Notes under the pieces: generated by a model
The model's database searches: none
Told to the model about the DNA's origin: nothing
What the model saw: the letters and a program-made list of their open reading frames with translations, nothing else
Origin: Spirulinaceae cyanobacterium SM2_1_0
GTDB lineage: Bacteria; Cyanobacteriota; Cyanobacteriia; Cyanobacteriales; Spirulinaceae
Assembly (NCBI GenBank): GCA_012031265.1
Contig: JAAUTY010000007.1
Coordinates: 1-64,000, forward strand
Direction of reading: 5' to 3'
Length of the DNA: 64,000 nucleotides
In this document: piece by piece, positions 45,514-55,509 of the stretch
Layout of the letters: each line of letters begins with the position of its first letter
Numbering within the stretch: position 1 is the first letter of the stretch
Position numbers and translations under genes: made by a program

Positions 45514-46649
45514 ATGACCGTTTGCGACTATGTTCCTGGCTTGGAAAATATCCCCGCCGCTCAATCAGGCATTAGTTATGTTGATGGCAAACAAGGCATC
45601 TTAGAATATCGCGGCATTCGCATCGAAGAATTGGCAGCTAAGAGCAATTTTGTTGAGTCTGCCTATCTGTTGATCTGGGGCAAATTGCCGACCCAAAACG
45701 AACTGGAAGCCTTTGAGACCGAGATCCGCTATCACCGCCGCATCAAATATCGGATTCGCGACATGATGAAGTGTTTCCCGGAGACTGGGCATCCGATGGA
45801 CGCCCTGCAAACCTCCGCCGCTGCCCTCGGCTTATTCTACGCCCGCCGAGCGCTCGCCGATCCCCAGTATATTCGTGAAGCAGTTGTCCGCCTGCTGGCG
45901 AAGATTCCAACCATGGTTGCTGCCTTCAAAGTCATGCGGAAGGGGAATGATCCCATCCAACCCAATGACAACTTGGACTACACGGCGAATTTTCTGTATA
46001 TGCTGACGGAGCAGATCCCTGACCCGATCGAGGCGCATATTTTCGATGTCTGTCTAACCCTACACGCCGAGCACACGATCAATGCCTCGACCTTTTCGGC
46101 AATGGTCACCTCGTCAACGATGACCGATCCCTATGCGGTCGTAGCTTCAGCCGTGGGGACATTGGCAGGGCCGCTACATGGTGGTGCCAACGAGGAAGTG
46201 ATCCAGATGCTTGAAGAAATTGGCTCGATCGACAATGTGCGCGCCTATGTCGAAGCTTGCGTAGTCAATAAAAAGCGCATTATGGGCTTCGGTCACCGCG
46301 TCTACAAGGTCAAAGATCCGCGCGCAACAATTTTGCAAGAGCTGGTGGAGAAACTCTTTGCCAAAGAAGGCGTTGATTACTTCTACGAAATCGCCGTGGA
46401 ACTGGAAAAAGTCGTCGAAGAAAAGCTGGCGCACAAAGGCGTCTATGCCAATGTCGATTTCTATTCCGGCCTGGTGTATCGAAAATTGGGGATTCCGACT
46501 GATCTGTTTACCCCCATTTTGCGATCGCCCGCGTCGCCGGTTGGCTGGCCCATTGGCGCGAGCAGATCGAGGAAAATCGCATCTTTCGACCGACACAGAT
46601 CTATCGCGGCGAGCACAATCAGCCCTATATCCCCATGGCAGAGCGGTAG
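45514..46649 (+). pseudogene. gltA: Citrate synthase, one-base frameshift near the 3' end
   Basis: Translation from ATG 45514 (MTVCDYVPGLENIPAAQSG) is a normal type II citrate synthase, with the His in LHGGANEEVIQ, GFGHRVYKVKDPRA and DFYSGLVYRKLGIPTDLFTPI. The frame breaks at 46517-46521: CATTTT-GCGATCGC should be CATTTTT-GCGATCGC. Adding one T restores FAIARVAGWLAHWREQIEEN, RIFRPTQIYRG and PYIPMAER, with stop at 46647-46649, the family's normal end. As read, a longer abnormal tail runs to 46719. The enzyme makes citrate from oxaloacetate and acetyl-CoA. A one-base sequencing error beside a HIP1 octamer is likely. Confidence 0.88.
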
Positions 46650-46842
46650 CGTCAGGGTGGTTTTAGCCTGGCGATCGCCTCCCTCGGCATCCGCGACCCC
46701 GCTCTCTATCGATTGGTAGAAATTACCCCCCGGCGACCCTAAGAGTCGCGGCATCCAGGGATATACTGTCTACAGCAACGAATCTTCACAGTTTCGACTA
46801 AGCTTGCTGCCTCACCATTGCTCTCTTATTAGTGGATTATTC

Positions 46843-47961
46843 ATGAGCGCGGGAATTGATCTGAAAGGAAGCTTCATCGACTCTCTCAGCGACTTGGGGT
46901 TGCCACCCGGAGCGGCAACCGCCTTGTGGATTCCGCTCCCGATCACGCTCATGATCCTCAGCGCGACAGTAGGTCTACTGGTCACCGTTTGGCTCGAGCG
47001 CAAGGTCTCAGCCGCCGCCCAACAACGCATCGGCCCCGAGTATGCCGGGCCGCTCGGCGTCTTACAGCCCGTCGCCGACGGCTTGAAGCTGGTGTTCAAA
47101 GAGAGCATCACCCCCGCCAAGACCGATCCTTGGCTCTTCACCCTCGGGCCAATCTTGGTGGTCATTCCCGTCTTTCTCTCATTTCTGATCGTCCCCTTTG
47201 GTCAGAATCTGGCGATCACGGATCTGAATGTCGGCATCTTCCTCTGGATCTCGCTCTCCAGCATTGCCCCGATTGGCCTGTTGATGTCCGGCTATGCGTC
47301 CAATAACAAGTACTCGCTCCTGGGAGGCTTGCGGGCGGCGGCACAGTCGATCAGCTACGAGATTCCGTTGGCGCTCTCCGTGCTGGCCGTCGTGATGATG
47401 TCCAACAGCCTCAGCACCATCGATATTGTCGAACAGCAGGCCGGTTACGGGATTCTCGGCTGGAATGTCTGGCGGCAACCGGTGGGCTTCATCATCTTTT
47501 GGATTGCCGCCCTGGCAGAGTGCGAGCGCTTACCCTTTGACCTCCCGGAAGCAGAGGAGGAATTGGTAGCAGGTTATCAGACTGAATACTCCGGGATGAA
47601 ATTCGGTTTGTTCTACATTGGCTCTTACGTCAACCTGGTGCTCTCAGCGCTGATTGTCGCCATCATTTATCTCGGTGGCTGGGAGTCGCCCCTGCCTGTC
47701 GGGAGCCTCGCCAATTGGCTGGGCGTCAGCGAAACCAGCTCTTGGTTACAGGTGATCGCCGCTTCGCTGGGGATTGTCATGACGGTGCTCAAGGCTTATC
47801 TGCTGGTCTTTATCGCTGTCCTCCTGCGCTGGACAGTGCCTCGGGTTCGCATCGACCAGTTGCTCAACCTCGGCTGGAAGTTTTTGCTTCCCGTCTCCCT
47901 GGTCAATCTGTTGCTGACCGCCGCCCTCAAGTTGGCATTTCCCTTCGCCTTCGGGGGCTAG
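46843..47961 (+). CDS. ndhA: NAD(P)H-quinone oxidoreductase subunit 1 (NdhA)
   Basis: 372 aa from ATG 46843 ([18 protein letters not shown]). About eight transmembrane segments. [21 protein letters not shown] and [26 protein letters not shown] are hallmarks of the ND1 subunit that lines the quinone site. It is a membrane-arm subunit of cyanobacterial NDH-1, which carries cyclic electron flow, respiration and CO2 uptake. It heads the ndhA-I-G-E cluster behind gltA, an arrangement common in cyanobacteria. Confidence 0.97.
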   Translation: MSAGIDLKGSFIDSLSDLGLPPGAATALWIPLPITLMILSATVGLLVTVWLERKVSAAAQQRIGPEYAGPLGVLQPVADGLKLVFKESITPAKTDPWLFTLGPILVVIPVFLSFLIVPFGQNLAITDLNVGIFLWISLSSIAPIGLLMSGYASNNKYSLLGGLRAAAQSISYEIPLALSVLAVVMMSNSLSTIDIVEQQAGYGILGWNVWRQPVGFIIFWIAALAECERLPFDLPEAEEELVAGYQTEYSGMKFGLFYIGSYVNLVLSALIVAIIYLGGWESPLPVGSLANWLGVSETSSWLQVIAASLGIVMTVLKAYLLVFIAVLLRWTVPRVRIDQLLNLGWKFLLPVSLVNLLLTAALKLAFPFAFGG

Positions 47962-48014
47962 AATGCTTCGATTTCCTCTGCGCTCTCTCGTTATCACGCT
48001 CGCTCTGTAAAACC

Positions 48015-48605
48015 ATGTTTAAACTCCTTCAACAAGTCGGCGACTACGCTAAAGAAGCTGCCCAAGCGGCTAAGTTTATCGGTCAAGGTCTTTCGGTCAC
48101 CTTTGACCACATGAAGCGGCGACCAGTCACGGTGCAATACCCTTATGAAAAGCTGATCCCCTCGGAACGCTATCGCGGCCGCATCCACTTCGAGTTTGAT
48201 AAGTGCATTTCTTGCGAAGTCTGTGTGCGGGTCTGCCCGATCAATTTGCCGGTTGTGGATTGGGAATTCGACAAGGCGGCTAAGAAGAAAAAGCTTAATC
48301 ACTACAGTATCGATTTTGGTGTTTGTATTTTCTGCGGCAACTGTGTTGAGTATTGCCCGACTAACTGCCTGTCAATGACGGAAGAGTACGAGCTGGCCGC
48401 CTACGATCGCCACCAGTTGAATTACGACAGCGTGGCACTCGGTCGTCTGCCCTACAAGGTGACCCAAGACCCGATGGTGACGCCGTTACGCGAGTTTGCG
48501 TATCTGCCCAAGGGTGTGGATGATCCCCACGACCTGCCGGCTGGCGCGCAACGAGCGGGTCGCCGCCCAGAAGAAATAGTTGAAGAGATGTCCGCGAAAA
48601 ATTAG
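48015..48605 (+). CDS. ndhI: NAD(P)H-quinone oxidoreductase subunit I (NdhI)
   Basis: 196 aa from ATG 48015 ([16 protein letters not shown]). Two 4Fe-4S motifs, [12 protein letters not shown] and [12 protein letters not shown] with the later C, carry electrons from the hydrophilic arm toward plastoquinone. The N-terminal amphipathic helix is typical. It begins 53 bp after ndhA in the same direction. Confidence 0.97.
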   Translation: MFKLLQQVGDYAKEAAQAAKFIGQGLSVTFDHMKRRPVTVQYPYEKLIPSERYRGRIHFEFDKCISCEVCVRVCPINLPVVDWEFDKAAKKKKLNHYSIDFGVCIFCGNCVEYCPTNCLSMTEEYELAAYDRHQLNYDSVALGRLPYKVTQDPMVTPLREFAYLPKGVDDPHDLPAGAQRAGRRPEEIVEEMSAKN

Positions 48606-48658
48606 TCGGGTCGGGGGGATTGACCTGCGACTGACCGTAGCTACTGAGGAGTGAGTCT

Positions 48659-49258
48659 GTGAATTTGTCGGAAGGGGTTCAGATTGTTTCGTTTGTGGTG
48701 CTGGCGGCGCTGACGCTCTGCGCTGCACTGGGCGTTGTTTTGCTGGAAGAAATTGTCTATTCGGCTTTTCTGCTCGGTGCTGTTTTCATTGGTATCTCTG
48801 GCTTGTTCATTTTGCTGAATGCGGACTTTGTGGCGGCGGCACAGATTTTGATCTACGTTGGCGCGGTTAATGTCCTGATTCTGTTCGCGATCATGCTGGT
48901 GAATAAGCGCGAGCCGTTTGCGCCCTCCCGCAATTTGTGGATTCGCCGCAGTGCGACGGCTGTTGTTTGCCTGGGGATCTTTGCGCTGTTGGGCACGATG
49001 GTGATTGCGACGCCTTGGGCGATCGCGCCGTCACCCGGCCCAGTCGATACGGTGTTGAAAATCGGTATTCACTTCTTCAGCGATTATCTGCTCCCGTTTG
49101 AACTGGCATCGGTGCTGCTGCTGATGGCGATGGTCGGGGCGATTATTTTGGCGCGCCGCGATTTCATTCCGGAAGTGACAATACCCGGTGCCACTTCGGA
49201 GCCACTGGCGTTGCCGGAGCGGCCACGAGAACTGCCGAGCGAGCGTGTGGGTTCCTAG
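48659..49258 (+). CDS. ndhG: NAD(P)H-quinone oxidoreductase subunit 6 (NdhG)
   Basis: 199 aa from GTG 48659, chosen because AGGAG lies 8 bases upstream and the N-terminus (NLSEGVQIVSFVVLAAL) fits. About five transmembrane segments; the segment NADFVAAAQILIYVGAVNVLILFAIML is the conserved ND6 core, and LLPFELASVLLLMAMVGAIILARR ends it. It is a membrane-arm subunit. Confidence 0.96.
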   Translation: MNLSEGVQIVSFVVLAALTLCAALGVVLLEEIVYSAFLLGAVFIGISGLFILLNADFVAAAQILIYVGAVNVLILFAIMLVNKREPFAPSRNLWIRRSATAVVCLGIFALLGTMVIATPWAIAPSPGPVDTVLKIGIHFFSDYLLPFELASVLLLMAMVGAIILARRDFIPEVTIPGATSEPLALPERPRELPSERVGS

Positions 49259-49399
49259 TATCACGATCGGGAAGGCAGAAGTCAGAAGTTGGCAAGCTTG
49301 ATTTTTGATGCTGCTGTCTGGCTTGAGTCGCCCGCGCGCTTTCGTTGAGCTGTTGTCCTCACAGTTTTGCTGAATCAGACCAATCTATTTCAAACTCTC

Positions 49400-49711
49400 A
49401 TGCAACTCTATCTGCAATATTTTCTGCTACTGGCTGCCGCCCTCTTTTGCACCGGCATCTATGGCTTGGTCACGAGTCGCAATGCTGTGCGCGTGCTGAT
49501 GTCGATCGAGTTGTTGCTCAATGCCGTCAATTTGAACCTGATGGGTTTCTCGAACTACCTCGATCCGTCTGAGATCAAGGGTCAGGTTTTCGCGGTGTTT
49601 GTGATTGCGATCGCCGCTGCCGAATCAGCCGTTGGCTTGGCGATCATCTTGGCGATCTATCGCAACCGCGACACGATCGACATGGAGCAGTTCAACTTGC
49701 TCAAGTGGTAG
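49400..49711 (+). CDS. ndhE: NAD(P)H-quinone oxidoreductase subunit 4L (NdhE)
   Basis: 103 aa from ATG 49400 ([17 protein letters not shown]). Three transmembrane segments; the ND4L Glu in [15 protein letters not shown] and the second in [11 protein letters not shown] are present, and the protein ends [11 protein letters not shown] longer start at 49367 is not needed. It is the last gene of the ndhAIGE cluster. Confidence 0.97.
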   Translation: MQLYLQYFLLLAAALFCTGIYGLVTSRNAVRVLMSIELLLNAVNLNLMGFSNYLDPSEIKGQVFAVFVIAIAAAESAVGLAIILAIYRNRDTIDMEQFNLLKW

Positions 49712-49911
49712 TCTTCTCAACCGCATTGTTAGGTGGTTTTGATACTCCTCGACTGGCAGGCACTGGACTCTTAGGAGGTGATGACAGTGCTGAATCCCTG
49801 ACCCATCAGGGGTTTTGATGATGATCGCTAGAACCCTTTGCCTCACAAGGTTTACAGCCTCAATCACCCGTTAGTAGTCCAGTGCCGACTGGCGGACTAT
49901 AGTCGCTTGAT
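49712..49911. other. Spacer after ndhE
   Basis: 200 bp with no gene. The frame that continues into it from downstream is unlikely to be translated. No terminator with a T-run is evident. Confidence 0.4.
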
Positions 49912-50102
49912 GGGAGCATCCCAGTTTGGCAATCCTGCGTTCCTACGGAACAGGCTCCGCCAATACCCTAAGTCCCTCTCCCAATCTGGGAGAGGGACTT
50001 CTAGCTCCTCTTCGCCTAGCTTGGGAGTAGGGGTTGGGGGATGTAGGCGCGCGGCGACTGCTCGCAGAGTGGGAAACCGCAACGCCAAAGTGGGATGCAC
50101 CC
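49912..50102. repeat. Type C miniature element, left copy (191 bp)
   Basis: Ends are imperfect inverted repeats, GGGAGCATCCCAGTTTGGC and GCCAAAGTGGGATGCACCC. The interior has a 31-nt perfect palindrome at 49970-50000 (arms AAGTCCCTCTCCCA and TGGGAGAGGGACTT). A direct copy of equal length lies at 51285-51475, differing by only a handful of bases. The frame running through it is not a gene. Confidence 0.8.
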
Positions 50103-50539
50103 ACTTGCCGAGCGCAAGTAGTAATTGGCGTAAAGCCGATGAGCCTCAAAATGTACTGAAAGTCACAGAAAATGTGAACTGGCATAAAGTTCGAGAACCC
50201 GACTCAAAATCGGCTCTTTGGGTAACAAGAGGTGCAGAGTTTTGGGATCTTGAACGGCTAGATGAAGCCGAAGACTGTGCAGCCCAAGCGAGGGAATGCC
50301 AACATGGAAGTCACCAGCCCTACACCTTAATGGGGGCAATTTATTATGACCGACGCGAATATTTAGAGGGTGATAAGTGGTTTGAGATGGCAGCAGAACG
50401 TGGAGCCGATGATACTGATGATGAGATTGAAAGAATTGTCAGAATGACAAGAGATAAGGATAAACGTAGAGAAGTTGCAGAGTATCTTCTCAAAAAAGAT
50501 CCAGGTCGTTATGGTTGGGCAAATTCATACCTTAAGTAG
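50103..50539 (+). pseudogene. 5'-truncated TPR-like gene
   Basis: An open frame with no start of its own directly abuts the left element. The C-terminal 120 residues (AEFWDLERLDEAEDCAAQAR and GAIYYDRREYLEGDKWFEMA, ending YLLKKDPGRYGWANSY) read as two TPR-like helix pairs and resemble the tail of larger cyanobacterial TPR proteins. The 5' part is missing where the 191-bp element begins. It may be expressed as a fragment from a start inside, but I treat it as a remnant. Confidence 0.5.
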
Positions 50540-50547
50540 GAGAAACT

Positions 50548-50820
50548 ATGGAAACATTAATTGCAGAAATCGTGCGAAAGCTCCATTCTCTATCTGAGAT
50601 TAAAATCTTAGAAGTTCTAAATTTTGTTGACTTTTTGACTTGGGACAAAGAGCGTTTAGCTTCGCGACCATTAAGCAATGATATTCTTCAAGAAGATGAA
50701 GAGTTTGAGGCGATCGCTGATCATCTAGCTGACGAATTCCAAAGCTATGGTGGCTCCAATATACCTTGCCTATCAGATTATTCTGTTAGTCGAGCAGGAA
50801 TTTATGGAGAGCATCCCTAA
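50548..50820 (+). CDS. Antitoxin-like protein (DUF2281 type)
   Basis: 90 aa from ATG 50548 with AGGAG upstream. The N-terminus METLIAEIVRKLHSLSEIKILEVLNFVDFL is the alpha-helical segment of small cyanobacterial antitoxins of the DUF2281 kind. The rest (about 40-90) is acidic with DEEFEAIADHLADEF. It starts 8 bp after the truncated TPR gene; the PIN gene begins 2 bp after its stop, the usual antitoxin-first order. Confidence 0.7.
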   Translation: METLIAEIVRKLHSLSEIKILEVLNFVDFLTWDKERLASRPLSNDILQEDEEFEAIADHLADEFQSYGGSNIPCLSDYSVSRAGIYGEHP

Positions 50821-50822
50821 TT

Positions 50823-51281
50823 ATGATTTACTTGGTGGATACGAATGTTCTGTTGCGATTTGTAGATCGCTCTCATCCTCTCCATCCTTTGCTTAGAACT
50901 GCTATCCGGGAGCTACGTCAAGATGGACACAAGCTACAAGTCTTTTCTCAAAATTGCATTGAGTTTTGGAATGTTGCAACTCGTCCCATTGAAAGAAATG
51001 GATTTGGATTAGCTCCGCCTGAAACTGAACGGCTGTTGCAACTGATTGAGCGTCTCTTTCCAGTCTTACCTGATAGTTCTGAGATTTATAAGGAATGGCG
51101 CAGATTGGTTGTTGCTTTTGGTGTTTCAGGAGTTCAGGTTCATGATGCTCGACTAGTTGCATTAATGAAAGTCAATGGTATATCGTGCATTCTCACGTTG
51201 AACGTAGAGGACTTTAAACGCTACATCTCCGAAGGAATTAAGGCTGTTGCACCAAGAGATGTCGGTAGGGCAACCACCTAA
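50823..51281 (+). CDS. PIN-domain ribonuclease toxin (VapC-like)
   Basis: 152 aa from ATG 50823. The acidic PIN residues are seen in YLVDTNVLLR (D6), QNCIEFWNVATRP (E47), VHDARLVALMKV (D near 107) and LTLNVEDFKRY (D near 128). VapC toxins cleave RNA and are neutralised by the adjacent antitoxin. The C-terminus looks complete (GIKAVAPRDV). The stop is only 3 bp before the right-hand 191-bp element. It is AT-richer than the neighbouring ndh and nadE genes. Confidence 0.85.
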   Translation: MIYLVDTNVLLRFVDRSHPLHPLLRTAIRELRQDGHKLQVFSQNCIEFWNVATRPIERNGFGLAPPETERLLQLIERLFPVLPDSSEIYKEWRRLVVAFGVSGVQVHDARLVALMKVNGISCILTLNVEDFKRYISEGIKAVAPRDVGRATT

Positions 51282-51284
51282 CAA

Positions 51285-51475
51285 GGGAGCATTCCAGTTT
51301 GGAAGCTCTGCGTTCTTACGGAACAGGCTCCGCCAATACCCTAAGTCCCTCTCCCAATCTGGGAGAGGGACTTCTAGCTCCTCTTCGCCTAGCTTGGGAG
51401 TAGGGGTTGGGGGATGTAGGCGCGCGGCGGCTGCTCGCAGAGTGGGAAACCGCAACGTCAAAGTGGGATGCACCC
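51285..51475. repeat. Type C miniature element, right copy (191 bp)
   Basis: Same length, orientation and nearly the same sequence as the element at 49912-50102. It lies 3 bp after the PIN-toxin stop and 4 bp before the nadE stop, so it fits exactly between two genes. Left end GGGAGCATTCCAGTTTGG, right end GTCAAAGTGGGATGCACCC. Confidence 0.8.
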
Positions 51476-51479
51476 GCGT

Positions 51480-53186
51480 TTATAGCTCAACCAAAGCGGC
51501 TGGCGACTTCGCCTCCGGGTGACGACAAGCGATCGGCATCCGCCAGCCTGTACCGAAGGCACGATCGGTAATTTTCAGACCCGGTGGCGCTTGGCGGCGC
51601 TTGAACTCGGCGCGGGCGACTAGTTTGAGGACGCGACTGACGGTTTCTGGATGGTGCCCGCCGGCGATGATCTCATTTGCGGCTTGGCGTTGAGCTACGA
51701 GGCGCTCCAGGATGTCGTCGAGGCTGTCGTAGTCGGGCAGGGAATCGCTGTCCAATTGATCAGGGCGTAGCTCGGCACTGGGTGGTTTGGTGATGACATT
51801 GGCCGGAATCCGCTCGCGATCGCGGTTCAGCCAGCGACAGAGCGAAAACACCCGCGTTTTGGGGACATCGGCGATCGCCGCCAAGCCGCCATTCATGTCG
51901 CCATAAAGCGTACAATAGCCGACTGCCATCTCGGATTTATTGCCGGTTGAGAGCAGGAGATAGCCAAATTTGTTGGCGATCGCCATCAGCAGATTGCCAC
52001 GAATTCGCGACTGAATATTCTCCTCGGCGACGCCAAATTCTGTACCGGCAAACAACGGTTCGAGGATCTGATCGTAGGCAGTCATTGCCGGGGCAATTTT
52101 CAAGACCTGGCTGCGAATTCCTAAATTTGCCACCAAGGCCTCGGCATCTGCGAGCGAATGGTCGGAACTGTAGGGCGAGGGCATGAGCACACCGAGCACA
52201 TTTTCGGCACCGAGTGCCTCGGCAGCGATCGCCGCCACCAGCGAGGAATCGATGCCGCCGCTCAGGCCTAGCACCGCCCGCCGGAAGCCACATTTGCGTG
52301 CGTAGTCACCGACGCCGAGCACCAGCGCTGCCCAGATTTCGGCGTCATCCCCCTCGGGGCGAGGGGCGATCGCGCTCAGTTGCAGATCACGCGGCGTCGC
52401 GTCGAATTCCACCAAGGTCAGAGCGGGCTGGCAGTGCGCCGCGCGGCTGACCACCTCCCCCGCCCGGTTGCAAGCCACACTGCTACCGTCAAAGAGGAGG
52501 TCGTCATTGCCGCCGACTTGATTGACATAAATAATCGGTTGCTGGAAGCGGCGCGCCGCATGGCTCAGCATCGCTTCACGCAATCTTTGCTTGCCGACGC
52601 TGTAGGGCGAGGCTGAGAGATTGACGATCAGATCGGCACCGGCAGCGGCGAGATCGGCGAGCGGATTGACCTCGTAGCTGCGTTTTCCCCAAAACTCCTC
52701 GTCGTTCCAGAGGTCTTCGCAGACGGTGACCCCGATGGTCATGGCAACGGCGTTGACCGCGAGTTGAAAACAGTTGCTGCGATCGCCCGGTTCAAAATAG
52801 CGGTCTTCATCAAAAACATCGTAGGTTGGCAGCAGTCGCTTGCGGAAATATTGCTGCACGCGACCATCGGCTAATTGGGCGATGCTGTTGAATAGCGGCT
52901 TTTCACCGCGCGCGTCGGCATTGGGGTTGGCTTCCACCGTACCGACGAGGGCGACTAGGCTGGGTGGCAGGTCGCGGGCGAGTTGCGTCAGTTGCTGCAC
53001 GGTCGCCATCACAAAGCCCGGATTCAACAGGAGATCGCGGGGCGGATAGCCGCAGAGTGCCAGTTCGGGGGTGAGCAACAGTTGGGCGTCGGCCGCTGCT
53101 GCTTGGCGTGCTGTGGCAAGAATCTGCTCGGCGTTGGCCGCAAGGTCGCCGACGGTGGGATTGAGCTGGGCGATCGCAATTTTCAT
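51480..53186 (-). CDS. nadE: Glutamine-dependent NAD+ synthetase NadE
   Basis: 568 aa from ATG 53186 (MKIAIAQLNPTVGDLAANAEQ). The N-terminal nitrilase-type glutaminase has E in LTPELALCGYPPRD, K in YFRKRLLPTYDV and C in VTVCEDLWNDEEF. The C-terminal synthetase domain holds VLGLSGGIDSSLVAAI (ATP-pyrophosphatase loop), VGYCTLYGDMNGGLA and KPPSAELRPDQ. It amidates nicotinate adenine dinucleotide. The last codons lie next to a repeat but the C-terminus looks intact. Tandem motifs upstream are shared with nadA. Confidence 0.95.
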   Translation of the reverse strand: MKIAIAQLNPTVGDLAANAEQILATARQAAAADAQLLLTPELALCGYPPRDLLLNPGFVMATVQQLTQLARDLPPSLVALVGTVEANPNADARGEKPLFNSIAQLADGRVQQYFRKRLLPTYDVFDEDRYFEPGDRSNCFQLAVNAVAMTIGVTVCEDLWNDEEFWGKRSYEVNPLADLAAAGADLIVNLSASPYSVGKQRLREAMLSHAARRFQQPIIYVNQVGGNDDLLFDGSSVACNRAGEVVSRAAHCQPALTLVEFDATPRDLQLSAIAPRPEGDDAEIWAALVLGVGDYARKCGFRRAVLGLSGGIDSSLVAAIAAEALGAENVLGVLMPSPYSSDHSLADAEALVANLGIRSQVLKIAPAMTAYDQILEPLFAGTEFGVAEENIQSRIRGNLLMAIANKFGYLLLSTGNKSEMAVGYCTLYGDMNGGLAAIADVPKTRVFSLCRWLNRDRERIPANVITKPPSAELRPDQLDSDSLPDYDSLDDILERLVAQRQAANEIIAGGHHPETVSRVLKLVARAEFKRRQAPPGLKITDRAFGTGWRMPIACRHPEAKSPAALVEL

Positions 53187-53267
53187 GGCAGGGCAAAGGT
53201 AGGGTTGAAGCCACAAGTGCAGTGTAGCGATAGACTTCGACGCTCGCGGCGGCTGGAGGCCTGATTG

Positions 53268-53311
53268 ATTTTGGTAAATTCTACTATAAATTTTGGTAGG
53301 AATTACTATAA
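53268..53311 (+). promoter_or_regulatory. Tandem 22-bp nad motifs upstream of nadE
   Basis: Two adjacent copies, ATTTTGGTA-n4-CTACTATAA-like at 53268-53289 and ATTTTGGTA-n5-TACTATAA at 53290-53311, repeat with exactly 22-bp spacing. The first matches the single site of nadA at 20 of 22 positions. They lie 82-125 bp upstream of the nadE ATG and also upstream of the divergent shc gene, so either gene could be controlled. Confidence 0.6.
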
Positions 53312-53531
53312 CCAGAAATGTAACGGCAGTCGTCTCGTCTTGCTACCGCGATCGCCCACCGCCTCATAGAGCGGCCAGGCTTGCTCTCGGTAATTCAACT
53401 TCTGAGGCAGCTCCGGTTGCCCTGCGATGGCAATCCTGCCGCTTGGGCGGGATGTCACAAGCCATAACTTGCTAGGCTATATGGCTGGAGTGAATCTCTG
53501 GCAACGCCGTCCAGTCGAGGAGAAGAAACGA

Positions 53532-55477
53532 ATGCAGACACAGGAACGAGTCGGTAGCGAGGTGCAGTCGGCGATCGCCGCTAGCCAGAGCTATCTGATC
53601 AGCCAGCAACAGACCGACGGCTACTGGTGGGCGGAGCTGGAGTCCAATGTCACGATGACGGCTGAAGTCGTGCTGCTGCATCAAATCTGGGGAACGAGCG
53701 CGACTCGCCCGCTCGCCAAGGCGGAACCATACTTGCGATCGCAGCAGCGCGAGCATGGTGGCTGGGAACTCTTCTACGGCGATGGCGGCGACCTGAGTAC
53801 CTCGGTGGAAGCCTACATGGCGCTACGGCTGCTCGGGGTTCATGCTGAAGACGCAGCCTTGACCAAGGCACGCGAATTCATCCTGGCGCATGGCGGCCTC
53901 AGCAAGACCCGCATTTTTACAAAAATGCACCTGGCGCTGATCGGGTGCTACGACTGGCGCGGCGTGCCCTCGATTCCGCCTTGGATCATGTTGCTGCCCA
54001 ACAGTTTCCCGATTTACGAAATGTCCAGTTGGGCACGCGGCAGCACGGTGCCGCTGCTGATCGTGTTCGACCAAAAGCCGATTTTTCCCACCCAGCCGGC
54101 GCTAAAGCTGGATGAACTCTACAGCGAAGGGGTGAAAAATGCCCGCTACGAAATGCCTCGCAACGGCGACTGGACAGACATTTTCGTGTTGCTGGACGAT
54201 AGCTTCAAGCTAGCCGAGACGTTGAATTTCATTCCCTTTCGCGAGCAGGGGCTGCGTGCCGCCGAGCGTTGGGTGCTGGAGCGCCAAGAGGCGACAGGCG
54301 ACTGGGGCGGCATCATTCCGGCGATGCTCAACTCGCTGCTGGCGCTGCGCTGCCTCAACTACAGCCCAGATGATCCAGTGGTGCGACGCGGGTTGGCGGC
54401 GGTGGATCGTTTCGCGATTGAGACGGCAGATGGCTATCGTATGCAGCCCTGTATCTCGCCGGTTTGGGATACGGCTTGGGCGGTGCGATCGCTCGTCGAG
54501 TCCGGCCTCGCACCCGATGACCCCGTGGTGACAAAAGGCGCACAGTGGCTCATTGACCAGCAGATCCTGGCTTATGGCGACTGGGCAGTCAAGAATCCGC
54601 TGGCAACACCAGGGGGCTGGGCGTTTGAGTTTGACAATCGCTTTTATCCCGACCTGGATGATTCGGCCGTGGTCGTGATGGCGCTGAATCAGGCGCAGGT
54701 GAGCGATCGCGCGGCACAACAGGGAGCGATCGCCCGTGCCCTAGACTGGATGATGTCGATGCAGTGTCAACCCGGCGGCTGGGGCGCATTCGACATCGAC
54801 AATGACCACGACTGGCTCAACCTGCTGCCCTACGCCGACCTGAAGGCCATGATCGACCCCAATACAGCCGATGTCACCGCGCGGTCTTGGAAATGCTGGG
54901 GGAATTGCTGGCGAGCGATCCCGAACCGGAGCGAAAGGCGCAAATCCAGCGCTATCAGGGACGGGTGACCAAAGCACTGGCGTACCTCGCACGCGAACAG
55001 GAAACCGATGGCTCCTGGTTTGGGCGCTGGGGGGTCAACTACATCTATGGCACGAGCGGCGTGCTGTCGGCGCTGGCCCTGCTCACGCCGGAGCGCCACC
55101 AAACGGCGATCGCCCGGGGCGCGGCTTGGTTGGTCAGCTGCCAAAACACCGACGGCGGCTGGGGCGAAACCTGTCGCAGCTACAACGATCCCCACCTCAA
55201 GGGACAGGGGAACAGCACCGCTTCGCAGACCGCTTGGGCGCTGCTGGGTCTGCTGGCAGCAGCTCAGGCTACCGGCAACGTGGCGCGTGCCGCCCTGGAT
55301 CGAGGCATCGCTTACCTCACCACAACGCAACTGCCCGACGGTCGCTGGGATGAGTCAGAATTCACCGGCACGGGTTTTCCTGGCCACTTCTATCTCAAAT
55401 ACCACTTCTACCAGCAATATTTCCCGCTGCTAGCTCTGGGGCGCTACCGAGCACAGGTGAGGAGCATGACCGACTGA
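53532..55477 (+). pseudogene. shc: Squalene-hopene cyclase, one-base frameshift
   Basis: From ATG 53532, with GAGGAG upstream, the first frame runs through the QW-type repeats (GWELFYGDGGDLSTSVEAYMALRL, GDWGGIIPAML) and the catalytic DLDDS (D374 to D377, numbering from this start), with VWDTAWAVRSL and GGWGAFDIDNDHDWLN. The frame breaks at 54881-54884: CGCGGTCTTGG should read CGCGGGTCTTGG. One extra G leads into LEMLGELLASDPEPE and QETDGSWFGRWGVNYIYGTSG, and the family's C-terminus GTGFPGHFYLKYHFYQQYFPL. The restored protein is about 648 aa, the normal size. SHC cyclises squalene to hopene for membrane hopanoids. Lesion or sequencing error. Confidence 0.88.
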
Positions 55478-55509
55478 GGAAAAACCTCATCCCAGCCCAG
55501 AAGCTCGGT

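Noticed and set aside
49838-50539. A 233-residue frame spanning the left 191-bp element and the TPR-like remnant
   Set aside because: The first 90 residues are encoded by the repeat and its flank. The same peptide-like sequence also appears at the other repeat copy, so it is a chance fusion frame.
51247-51522. Short frame in the right-hand 191-bp element
   Set aside because: It is the translation of the repeat itself, running into the nadE 3' end on the opposite strand; no independent coding support.
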